Assembly (NCBI GenBank): GCA_947629595.1
Contig: CANREI010000003.1
Location: forward strand, 1-33,651
Source: an uncultured Alphaproteobacteria bacterium
Lineage (GTDB): Bacteria; Pseudomonadota; Alphaproteobacteria; CAAHEQ01; UBA3637
DNA: 33,651 nt
Reading direction: 5' to 3'
The notes under the pieces are model-generated. The model worked only from the letters and a program-made list of their open reading frames with translations, was not told where the DNA came from and ran no database searches. A program made the position numbers and the translations under genes. Shown piece after piece: positions 25,701 to 33,651 of this stretch. Numbering within the stretch: position 1 is the stretch's first letter; each line of letters begins with the position of its first letter.

Positions 25701-26393
25701 GGTGATGCGCAGGGACGCGGCGGCGTTGCGGCTTATTTGGATGATCAGCTGATTAACAAATACGGTAAGCCGGTTATGACGTCTGTCGTTACATCGGCCA
25801 TTTCATATATGATGGCTGCCAACGATGACTATCAGGCGGATTTAGAATCGGGAACAACATCGCAATCTTCCAAATCGCAAGCTGCGAATGATGCCCGTCA
25901 GAACTTTATTGATGCCATGGATCGAATCTTTAATAACTTAATTCAGGAAGCAACGGAAATTCCGAATGTTGTCTTTGTGCCGTCCGGCACACGGGTGACT
26001 ATTTTCTCCGATCAGGATTTGTGGCTCCGTTCGGAAGATGATGATGTGGAGGAATATCAAAACTCGGAAGATTTTGTTGATACAACACAAATGCAAAAAC
26101 CGCAAACGGGTTCGTGGGTTGATAAACGAAATCAAGAAAGTTCTTCCGAAGAAGATAGTAACAACACGTCTGCCAATAAAACGGAAAGTAATAACAGCGA
26201 GGCCGAACAACAAAAAGAAGAACTGCCGAATTATTACGCACCGAATAATGCTTATAAAGAAGGCAGTAATTCTTCTGCCATACCGTCCAATCCCGTTTAT
26301 GACGGCAGTACGCCAACGGAAAACGTACCGCTTAAAGACAGAACCGTTGCGCCGGTCTTGCCGAAAACAGGATCAACAGGTTCTTTATTTTGA
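19788..26393 (+). CDS. virB10: Giant VirB10 with 17-residue repeat array
   Basis: The 2201-aa protein is about five times a normal VirB10. A basic N-terminus is followed by one membrane helix (21-40). An acidic linker leads to a beta-sandwich-like segment (about 82-184) with the pattern of ASH/'choice-of-anchor D' Ig-like folds (TTTCSPDTPIEVGKNCIVKV). A CVIC motif stands at 192-195. From about 214 to 1800 runs an array of 17-aa repeats, consensus [VI]IGxVxxDGxVxxxxGx. The C-terminal TrbI/VirB10 beta-barrel (about 1873-2085) contains MSRVILKDKAIPAVIVRS, LIPAGSRVIGKM and the closing GTRVTIFSDQDLWL. A polar, acidic, probably disordered tail of ~115 residues ends the protein. VirB10 spans both membranes and gates the channel. 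Large repeat-bearing VirB10 relatives are known (CagY, DotG), but their repeats differ. Confidence 0.92.
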   Translation: MQGNKRTSSSEQYTKKSNRTLLFGGIILLLVFLTMLVLMSNGKKVQEEEQEPDWTNTQIEEREQEIQNGDPFSSGDAQLKAEPAQIEMNNVVLGSKVEAILTLTAEKAPIQFKKLEFAQQQADGFTTETTCSPDTPIEVGKNCIVKVLWNPIALQQLQNNLVITWKENSTRVITEQTTTVVVKGQSTDSKDCVICEDIRKKEAVEPKMAMGLNGEMYPINADDNTITIDGKKVHMTENGVFIDEEGNIVAIAPPEYIALNMQNELMGTVSDTNEVIDANGENVGKTLGDKTIVDSKLTVLGAAVPVLSVMDTQGKVIGKMTKEGTVVDGSGTVIGKVWVDHQVFSIDGQFMGYIRPWGLVADFSGKILGAIIPDGTVINGKNETIANITPNGFAINAQGELIGATIPEGVAVGPGCQSLGKVLQNGDVRDSYEQVIGKALIDGTIVNTANEEIGSVISQGLVINEKGEVIGYVNSEGKAVSNAGKVIGCINPDGTISAGKKFIGAVLSKGHVIGYSCGTIGTVFPSGEVFNNALHPVGRVMPDGLVKSAENKIIGMVVTRAAAVADGCRLLGLVSVNGQVLDLANQPVGCVTPEKTVINDKGDVLGSLAPRGVVHKDDGTVLGRIRLDGKVMDMEGKVIGCVNADGSVTSLTGEILAQAPTKDGIIMGDDGNPTGWTRVGNDIIDQYGNKIGTVNKNNAIVDATGKYIGFIPPDGSIFSPDGLILGRYSSKVGYATNQANERFGKVLSNMVVVSAETGEVVGGLIKDKTTFINQAGQIIGTLTAEGILKNTAGEVAGAVRGDGTVIDKDGNIIGWQVPTGDVFSTTGKFVGTAMESGEVFSTGHTKIGTILGNGIAISTDGKILGGVLPKMALAMDADGLVGYLAPDGKVTNTTGAVVGQGSPFGPVISPEGAVIAKLVGLNVYVDAHNKTVGWVSFEGTLKNKENRDIGFVTPNRMAFDKSNQLLGSEIQTGVVIDETGQMVSVMAVNNKVLQKDRFLGAGSASPYVYATDDRPMGRVLQPGVGIGNDGLLIGWTRTDGSIGTQSDSLGNVLFDNHIINEKGMIIGTYVPFGAVAFSDEGKTIGVIGKNGELVNDNDISKGKIHAADLVVQNGEISGKLMCELPFVSNNLLGKMSGLSQYTGEVISLANKKNIGNLLPNDYVTSMNGQISAGLTAQGTPVTNSYTSLGQAYVNGTTALKNNPTGEVSGIKVIYDNTGKVIGSILPAATFISRTGNFIGKTAASRIVTDRKGKQAALQMNFGYALTSDNIWAGGILPKGLAVNDDAEAIGTIMPDGIVLDSADSIVGRVLADSAVIEVTDKELFNTMPYAGSVVAQGMPFSYRGKVLGVTTLNGAVKDTSGNKIFKILDDGTILGKDEPLAGAVLPFTTATGYKGEVLGALAGDGKVLSPDGDSKGTIAVNETVKASELKIVGALVPSRLITNDCKVVGVTSYNGQVVDANGTVVGYVKPDKWAVNAAGQQIGRVTRSGLVIAENGDYLGRTLPDSTVVDLAGVNMGCAKNDGSVVDNNGNVIGNIVERGLVLGKDGKPIGRIKATGQVVNKDGEVIGKVLANGDVVDNEGNVIGHNVSRDQELLFDEKGNIKGTFGTDGTFYDPKTGKAVFKVDGETGNVYDPQGNLIGKLDEKTGNITTLDGETLDNLTMLVDKDGHVFGIVSGCDVKNNLGEKIGSILANGNVVDLNGDVFAKILGDGTILDKDGNEMGRVAGTDTRLDKCGIKSVDSIDSIDKSDIGGSGTEIAGRKIIIGNQKYNVSEKGSIISDDGTIIGYMGEDGKPYTLDNRILTTSGDVAGRSRPDVKQTQKLTPEQVQQIKDLLTQKRESMRAGITERGKITANGQIQAMSRPKKDKKWKGVGAIVSSWPVDMSRVILKDKAIPAVIVRSVDSRFSDVPVTAIVERHVYAEQGRNILIPAGSRVIGKMSQGDNGGKVAKMEITWERLIRPDGGAFSFAATSGDAQGRGGVAAYLDDQLINKYGKPVMTSVVTSAISYMMAANDDYQADLESGTTSQSSKSQAANDARQNFIDAMDRIFNNLIQEATEIPNVVFVPSGTRVTIFSDQDLWLRSEDDDVEEYQNSEDFVDTTQMQKPQTGSWVDKRNQESSSEEDSNNTSANKTESNNSEAEQQKEELPNYYAPNNAYKEGSNSSAIPSNPVYDGSTPTENVPLKDRTVAPVLPKTGSTGSLF
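20427..25187 (+). repeat. Coding array of 51-bp (17-aa) repeats in virB10
   Basis: Reading the protein in 17-residue rows gives long runs in exact register, for example VIGKALIDGTIVNTANE, EIGSVISQGLVINEKGE and VIGYVNSEGKAVSNAGK. Units vary by a residue in places (16 or 19). The Gly at position 3, the hydrophobic positions 1, 2, 5 and 11, and Asp/Asn-Gly at 8-9 recur; other positions vary freely. By length the region holds roughly 80-90 units. DNA identity between units is low, so the array is old and kept by selection on protein rather than by recent duplication. The most regular blocks are near 20950-21760 and 24120-24540. The middle (about 22500-24000) is more degenerate. Confidence 0.88.
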
Positions 26394-26434
26394 CAACGGG
26401 GAAAAAGTTATTATATAAAAGAAAGGGATATTGA

Positions 26435-27424
26435 ATGGGCGAGTTATCAATTTCAGATACATATCGGGTATTAGAATCCGCACTGCGTCCGCTTTCTTAT
26501 TGGTATAATCAAGATAACGTGGAAGAAGTGGCGGTTGATTCGCCGGGCGGCATTTGGCTGCGTCTGCGCGGCAAACACACCTATCCGTGGCACTATTATG
26601 AAGATCCGAAACTCACACGAGAATATTTGAACAATATTTTATATATTATTGCCAACTCTTACGATTATGCTTTTGATCCCGATCAAGGCACGCCTGTTGT
26701 TTACGCAACGCTTCCCGGCGGACACCGTTTTACGGGCATTGCCGGACGAAACGTGATGTATGATAATAACGATTTAACGGGCGGTATTGCCTTGGCCATT
26801 CGTATTTATCGGGAAGACTTATCCATTTCCATGAGTGATTTCGGTATTCAGCAAGGCGCACGGCTTCGGCCGTTAAACCGATTAAAACAGGTTGAAGATC
26901 CGGATGATCCGTTCGATCGATTATTGCTCTCCATTAAACGCGGCGATCACGTTTTGGTCAGCGGGGCAACGGCAACCGGTAAAACAACGTTTTTAAATAA
27001 CCTGATTAAACTGTTGGATCCGCATAAGCGCATTTTAACCATTGAAGATACGCGCGAATTAATTGTGCCGCATAAAAATCGGGTGCATATTGTGTTACCG
27101 CGTACGGAACTCACGAACAAGTTTGACTATAAACGCGTGATTGACTTGGCGGTACGCTTTACGCCCGATGCCATCATCGGCGGTGAAATTTCCACTTCGA
27201 ATGCCGGTGCTTTGTGGGAATTGATGGGATCCGGTCACGATAACTGCTTTGCCACCATTCACGCCGAAAGCCCCGAAGCGGCCTATAAGGCGTTTATCGG
27301 GCGTATTTTACACTCTTATCCCACAACCGATCGGGAAAAAACCTATCGGGAAATGAAAGAGAAATTGCGTGTTGTTCAAATCAATCGTGACGGCAACATT
27401 CGGGCGGTTACGGAAGTAACTTAA
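26435..27424 (+). CDS. virB11: VirB11 secretion ATPase
   Basis: The 329-aa cytoplasmic protein matches the size and motif order of VirB11 hexameric ATPases, which drive pilus assembly and substrate transfer at the inner-membrane base. After an N-terminal domain (about 1-145) come the Walker A GATATGKTT (177-185), the Asp box TIEDTREL (202-209), Walker B AIIGGEI (246-252) and the His box GHDNCFATIHAES (267-279). The Walker B region lacks the arginine of the usual GELRG, reading GEISTS, and GHPG is replaced by GHDN. The gene has an AAAGGGA ribosome site, follows virB10 by 41 bp and ends the T4SS locus with a hairpin. Confidence 0.93.
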   Translation: MGELSISDTYRVLESALRPLSYWYNQDNVEEVAVDSPGGIWLRLRGKHTYPWHYYEDPKLTREYLNNILYIIANSYDYAFDPDQGTPVVYATLPGGHRFTGIAGRNVMYDNNDLTGGIALAIRIYREDLSISMSDFGIQQGARLRPLNRLKQVEDPDDPFDRLLLSIKRGDHVLVSGATATGKTTFLNNLIKLLDPHKRILTIEDTRELIVPHKNRVHIVLPRTELTNKFDYKRVIDLAVRFTPDAIIGGEISTSNAGALWELMGSGHDNCFATIHAESPEAAYKAFIGRILHSYPTTDREKTYREMKEKLRVVQINRDGNIRAVTEVT

Positions 27425-27436
27425 TGCTTGTTTTTC

Positions 27437-27458
27437 AAACCCCGTTACGGGGTTTCTT
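27437..27458 (+). terminator. Terminator of T4SS locus, convergent with protease gene
   Basis: AAACCCCG and CGGGGTTT form an 8-bp stem around a TTA loop, 13 nt after the virB11 stop, followed by CTT. The T-run is short, so efficiency is uncertain, but the stem is strong. A second small hairpin (ACGG/CCGT, 27466-27479) with TTTTTT on its right side and TGTTTTT on the minus strand stands between this hairpin and the convergent protease gene. Confidence 0.6.
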
Positions 27459-27493
27459 AAAAACAACGGCTCTTTCCGTCATTTTTTAAAAAA

Positions 27494-29881
27494 TTATTTC
27501 TTTTTTTGCCGAATATCCGTTTCCTGCGCTTTTTGGAAAAATTCACGCATCCGACGCGTAATAATGCCGTTGACGGAATTGCTCGGATATTGCCCGTTTT
27601 TATCAAGCGTACCCGCGGGTAATCCCGTTAAAATTTCCATACCTTCATCAATGGTATTCACGGCATAGATGTGGAATTTTCCTTGCTCGACGGCCGAAAC
27701 AACATCAGGCGCCAACATTAAATTATGAACGGTACTGGCCGGAATAATCACCCCTTGATGAGAAGTTAACCCTTGCTTTTGACACACGGCAAAATAGCCT
27801 TCAATTTTTTCGTTAACGGCGCCGACAGCCTGTACCTGTCCTAACTGATTGACCGATCCCGTTACGGCAATAGCCTGATTAAGCGGTAAATTACCGATGG
27901 CGGAAAGCAAACAATAAAGCTCGGTTGATGAAGCCGAATCGCCGTCCAACTCACTGTAAGATTGCTCAAACACCAAAGAGGCATCCAGTGAAAGCGGCAT
28001 TCCCTGCGAAAAACGCGCCGCCAAAAACGAAGAGAGAATTAAAACACCCTTTGAATGCAAAGCCCCGCCCAATTCCACTTCTCTTTCAACATCAATTAAA
28101 TCACCGTGTCCCAAGTGAACCTGACACGTTACCCGATTCGGACGCCCGAATGAAAACGAACCGTAATCGTGAACCACCAACGCATTTAATTGCCCGACTT
28201 TTTGTCCGCTCGTTTCAATGGCAATAATACCGCGTTGCACCATTTCCAAAATTTCGTTTTGCATAGCGCCTGACCGCTTGCGTTTGGCCTGCAAAGCTTC
28301 TTCAATATGCACGGGCAACACCTGCTTTGATTTATGCAGCGTTGCAAAAAAACTGGATTCGCGCATCACATCATTCACATGTGTCATAAACGTGCTTAAA
28401 TGCGCGCAATCCCCCGACAAACGGGACGCATATTCCAAAATGCGTCGCAAGGCATCATTGGAAAAGGCCTTTAATTTTTCATGACGGGCAAAATTCACCA
28501 AAATTTGCGCATAAATGCGTTCGGTTTCTTTTGTGCGCTCCGTTTTTTGCGCAAATCGCGATTGAATTTTAAACAATTCACCGAATTCATCGTCTTTTTC
28601 CATTAAAGCATAATATAAACCGGCCTCTCCGATTAAAATCACTTTAACCGATAAGGGAATCACCGCCGGCATTAACGAAACAACACCGGAAATGGAATTA
28701 TCGTCGGTACCCGATTCCATTTTAATTTCTTTGGAAAATAACGAGCGTTTTAACGCATTCCACACATATTCGTTTTCAATCAATTCGCGCGCTTCAATAA
28801 TTAAATAACCGCCGTTGGCCTGATGCAATGCACCGGATCGAATCAATGAAAAATCGGTAATTAAAGAGCCTAAATGTTGTTGGCGCTCGATTTTACCGAC
28901 CAAATTCGAGAGTGTCGGGTGGTTTAAATGAACAACGGGCGCACCGGAACCCGCTTTGTGCGAAACAAACAGATTAACGGCATAGCGTGACCACATTTCG
29001 CTGACTTGTTCGGCAACCGCTTCCCAATTCGCCTCGTTCGGTTGAACGGTAAAAAGAGCAATATTATCCAAAATATCTTGCTTAATGGCTTCCAAATAGG
29101 CCATAATAACGGCCGATTTCGCATACGTTTTTAAAACGGGCTTCATAACGGTTTTTAACAATTTTGTTGCCATTTCCGTATGCAGTTGCTTTAACATTTC
29201 CAGTTGCGCCGATTCCCAATTCGGTATTTCCTTAATGGTTTCCTCCAACCGTTGCTGCGCGCTTTTTAATTGTTCCAAAATATCTTTTCTTTCTTCTTTC
29301 GGCAGCTTATTAAATGTTTTCGGCGTTAAAATCTTGCCGTTTTTAACCGGCCCCACGGCCACACCCGTCGGCATACGCATTAACGTCACGTTATCGGTTT
29401 CCACCGCTTTTTGCAATTGATTAAAATAATCATCTTTGGCACGGGTACATTGCTGTTCAATATGCGCCACCTGAATTTTATAGGCTTCATCGGCAAACAA
29501 CGCCGGTAAATTCAATTTCAGCGCGTTTACCGTTTTTTTCATATCTTTGGCAAAAACTTTACCGCCGCCGGCGGGAAAATTAAGCGCTATCGGCTGATGC
29601 GGTGTTTCAAAATTATGCACGAAACACCAATCATCGGGCGTTTTTTGCGAGGCGGCATACTCTTTCACCGTTTGAATGGTTAAAACCGTTCGGCCGACCC
29701 CTTTGGGACCCGTACAAAAAATATTATAACCGGTGGCTTTCATTTGAATGCCGAAATTGATGGCTTCAAGCGCATCATCTTGCCCCAAAATGGGACTTGT
29801 TTTCGGTAAAGAAGCAATGTCGCTGTCTTTTAGCAGACTTTTGGTGTAAATTTGTTTGGATTTTAATTCATATTTTTTCAT
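27494..29881 (-). CDS. LonC/YcbZ-type ATP-dependent protease
   Basis: The 795-aa protein belongs to the Lon-related AAA_32 group rather than to classical LonA. The ATP-binding motif is GPKGVGRT (58-65), with Arg in place of the Walker A Lys; I recall such substitutions in this group but cannot check. A helical insertion covers about 110-290, followed by the rest of the ATPase region (GGYLIIEARELI). The C-terminal S16 protease domain has catalytic Ser649 in DGDSASS and Lys692 in NEKIEGY, 43 residues apart as in E. coli Lon (Ser679/Lys722). It probably degrades damaged or regulatory cytoplasmic proteins. A CGGAG ribosome site precedes the start. It is convergent with the T4SS locus and divergent from dnaN, so it forms its own unit. 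Confidence 0.88.
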   Translation of the reverse strand: MKKYELKSKQIYTKSLLKDSDIASLPKTSPILGQDDALEAINFGIQMKATGYNIFCTGPKGVGRTVLTIQTVKEYAASQKTPDDWCFVHNFETPHQPIALNFPAGGGKVFAKDMKKTVNALKLNLPALFADEAYKIQVAHIEQQCTRAKDDYFNQLQKAVETDNVTLMRMPTGVAVGPVKNGKILTPKTFNKLPKEERKDILEQLKSAQQRLEETIKEIPNWESAQLEMLKQLHTEMATKLLKTVMKPVLKTYAKSAVIMAYLEAIKQDILDNIALFTVQPNEANWEAVAEQVSEMWSRYAVNLFVSHKAGSGAPVVHLNHPTLSNLVGKIERQQHLGSLITDFSLIRSGALHQANGGYLIIEARELIENEYVWNALKRSLFSKEIKMESGTDDNSISGVVSLMPAVIPLSVKVILIGEAGLYYALMEKDDEFGELFKIQSRFAQKTERTKETERIYAQILVNFARHEKLKAFSNDALRRILEYASRLSGDCAHLSTFMTHVNDVMRESSFFATLHKSKQVLPVHIEEALQAKRKRSGAMQNEILEMVQRGIIAIETSGQKVGQLNALVVHDYGSFSFGRPNRVTCQVHLGHGDLIDVEREVELGGALHSKGVLILSSFLAARFSQGMPLSLDASLVFEQSYSELDGDSASSTELYCLLSAIGNLPLNQAIAVTGSVNQLGQVQAVGAVNEKIEGYFAVCQKQGLTSHQGVIIPASTVHNLMLAPDVVSAVEQGKFHIYAVNTIDEGMEILTGLPAGTLDKNGQYPSNSVNGIITRRMREFFQKAQETDIRQKKK

Positions 29882-29941
29882 TTTTTACTCCGTGTTTGTT
29901 TTCTTATAACCTTTTTTTGATTGAAATAAAAGATTTTTTAT

Positions 29942-29990
29942 AAAAAAGACGAAAAAAAGTTTGTGAAACGCATTTTTTTGTGTCTTTTTT
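29942..29990. other. Long A/T-rich imperfect hairpin between protease gene and dnaN
   Basis: AAAAAAGACGAAAAAAAG faces CATTTTTTTGTGTCTTTTTT across a 10-11-nt loop, giving roughly 17-18 paired bases with two small bulges. Both strands end in T-runs, so it could terminate or attenuate transcription either way, or form a cruciform. It lies in the 176-bp gap between divergent genes, where a terminator would not normally be expected. I see no DnaA-box cluster in this gap. Confidence 0.5.
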
Positions 29991-30003
29991 TAAAAAAATA
30001 TTC

Positions 30004-30009
30004 TATACT
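30004..30009 (+). promoter_or_regulatory. Candidate -10 box for dnaN-recF-gyrB
   Basis: TATACT stands about 49 nt before the dnaN start. No good -35 match lies 16-18 nt upstream; the nearest is TTGTGT at 29978 with a 20-nt spacer, inside the right arm of the hairpin. If used, folding of the hairpin and promoter recognition would compete. Confidence 0.35.
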
Positions 30010-30057
30010 GTCACCAAGTAAAAATTTAAATCAACCATCATCGGAAGGAATCAAAAA

Positions 30058-31173
30058 ATGATGAAATTAACAATTGAACGTTCACTGTTATTAAAAGCGC
30101 TTTCACACGTACAAAACATTGTCGAGCGACGGCAAACCATTCCCGTTTTATCCAATGTTTTAATTGAAACAAACGGCGATGAAGTTTCGCTTCGGGCAAC
30201 CGATAATGAAATTGAAATCATCGAAAAATTACCGGCCAATGTTGAAACACAGGGAGCCGTTACCATTCCGGCGCATAAGCTTTACGATATTGTTAAAAAA
30301 TTGGCTGACGGTTCTCAAATTCAAATGAGTGCCATGGAAGAAACAGGCCAAGTTTCTTTGGTTTGCGGGCGCGCTAAATTTGCGTTGGCCAGTTTGCCTG
30401 CCGCTAATTTCCCCTCCATGATGCGGGAAACAATGCCCTTTTCTTTCACCGTTTCCGCAACGGATTTGTTAGACTTAATGAGCAAAACGGGCTTTGCCGT
30501 TTCCATGGAAGAAACACGGTATAATTTAAACGGTATTTATATGCATGAAAAACAAGGGGCGGAATCAAAATTAACCGCCGTTGCCACAGACGGCCATCGG
30601 CTGGCTTGTGCCGGCGTTCCGTTACCTGCCGGTGCTGCCGGTATGCCGGGCATTATCATTCCGCGCAAAACCATCGGTGAGCTTTCAAAACTGCTCGCGG
30701 AAACGGAAAATGAAGTATCGGTTTCTTTGTCTGCCAATCAAATTTGTTTTACGATTGACGATGTTGTTTTATCTTCCCGCCTGATTGACGGAACATATCC
30801 GGAATATGAAAAAGTGATTCCCACAAATAACGATAAAAAATTACAGGCCGATGCCAAAACATTAAGCGATGTGATTGAACGCGTTTCCGTTGTTTCCGAA
30901 AAATCGCGCGGCATTAAACTTTCTTTGCAATCGGGACTGATTCAAGTTTTTGCCGCTTCCGCCGATGAAGGGTCGGCCGAAGATGAAATGGATGCCGTTT
31001 ATGACGGCGAACCCATGGAAATCGGCTTTAACTTCCGTTATTTATTGGATATTTTGGCCCAAGTGAAAAGCGAAACGGTGCAATTATATTTGCAAGACGG
31101 CATTTCTCCCGTTATTTTGCAAGATGAAGCCGATAACAATGCTTTATATGTTTTAATGCCGATGCGCGTTTAA
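30058..31173 (+). CDS. dnaN: DNA polymerase III sliding clamp (beta subunit)
   Basis: The 371-aa protein is full length for the beta clamp, the ring dimer that holds DNA polymerase on its template. Family features include the start MKLTIERSLLLKAL, IPVLSNVLIE, the ATDNEIEI strand, NGIYMHE and TDGHRLACAG in the second domain, DGTYPEYEKVIP, and the C-terminus ending LMPMRV. That C-terminal region forms the peptide-binding pocket. GGAAGGA lies 8 nt before the first of two adjacent ATGs (30058 and 30061); either start is possible and changes only one residue. dnaA is not next to it; the upstream neighbour is the divergent protease gene. recF follows after 27 bp. Confidence 0.96.
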   Translation: MMKLTIERSLLLKALSHVQNIVERRQTIPVLSNVLIETNGDEVSLRATDNEIEIIEKLPANVETQGAVTIPAHKLYDIVKKLADGSQIQMSAMEETGQVSLVCGRAKFALASLPAANFPSMMRETMPFSFTVSATDLLDLMSKTGFAVSMEETRYNLNGIYMHEKQGAESKLTAVATDGHRLACAGVPLPAGAAGMPGIIIPRKTIGELSKLLAETENEVSVSLSANQICFTIDDVVLSSRLIDGTYPEYEKVIPTNNDKKLQADAKTLSDVIERVSVVSEKSRGIKLSLQSGLIQVFAASADEGSAEDEMDAVYDGEPMEIGFNFRYLLDILAQVKSETVQLYLQDGISPVILQDEADNNALYVLMPMRV

Positions 31174-31200
31174 CGTTTTAAGTCAAGAAAAGTCAAGTTA

Positions 31201-33651
<2,451 letters not shown>

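Noticed and set aside
29882-30057. Replication origin upstream of dnaN
   Set aside because: The gap is A/T-rich and near dnaN-recF-gyrB, but I find no TTATCCACA-type DnaA-box cluster and no dnaA gene.

Overview
The window is a gene-dense, moderately AT-rich stretch of a Gram-negative chromosome, most likely from an alphaproteobacterium. The evidence is the housekeeping gene order: aroK followed by a CNNM/CBS gene and divergent from xerD, lptF-lptD-surA, and dnaN-recF-gyrB. The LPS-export genes show a double membrane with lipopolysaccharide. Recognised proteins look colinear with their families, there are no IS elements, integrases of mobile type or CRISPRs, and base use appears even. I cannot name genus or order; an uncultured host- or gut-associated lineage is possible but is only a guess.

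Layout. (1) 1-2275: tRNA-Gly(GCC) with its own promoter and terminator, then a leftward aroK-CNNM operon; the usual aroB between them is missing. (2) 2227-10189: rightward operon of a 49-aa membrane peptide, a secreted helical protein, xerD, one ORF fusing LptF to LptD, surA and folD. Its promoter overlaps the aroK promoter in the opposite direction. (3) 10235-27424: a 17-kb rightward type IV secretion (T4SS) locus. Six consecutive exported, mostly helical proteins are followed by a VirB8-like protein, a small VirB7-like lipoprotein, a second VirB8, VirB9 with a C-terminal SPOR domain, a 2201-aa VirB10 with a very long array of 17-residue repeats, and a VirB11 ATPase. (4) 27494-33651: a leftward LonC/YcbZ-type protease, then rightward dnaN, recF and gyrB; gyrB runs off the edge.

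How the genes work together. The envelope genes form an outer-membrane biogenesis block: LptF (inner-membrane LPS extractor), LptD (outer-membrane LPS translocon) and SurA (the chaperone that folds LptD). The T4SS block encodes the trans-envelope core (VirB7/8/9/10) and the VirB11 motor, plus exported proteins that could be pilus or surface components. VirB3, VirB4, VirB6, VirD4, a relaxase and a recognisable major pilin are absent, so the system must be completed elsewhere. The last block is DNA replication and repair.

The most unusual items are the giant repeat-filled VirB10 with an Ig/ASH-like domain behind its membrane anchor, the VirB9-SPOR fusion, the run of six exported helical proteins, and the LptF-LptD fusion with an internal signal peptide. 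All intergenic gaps are shorter than 300 bp.
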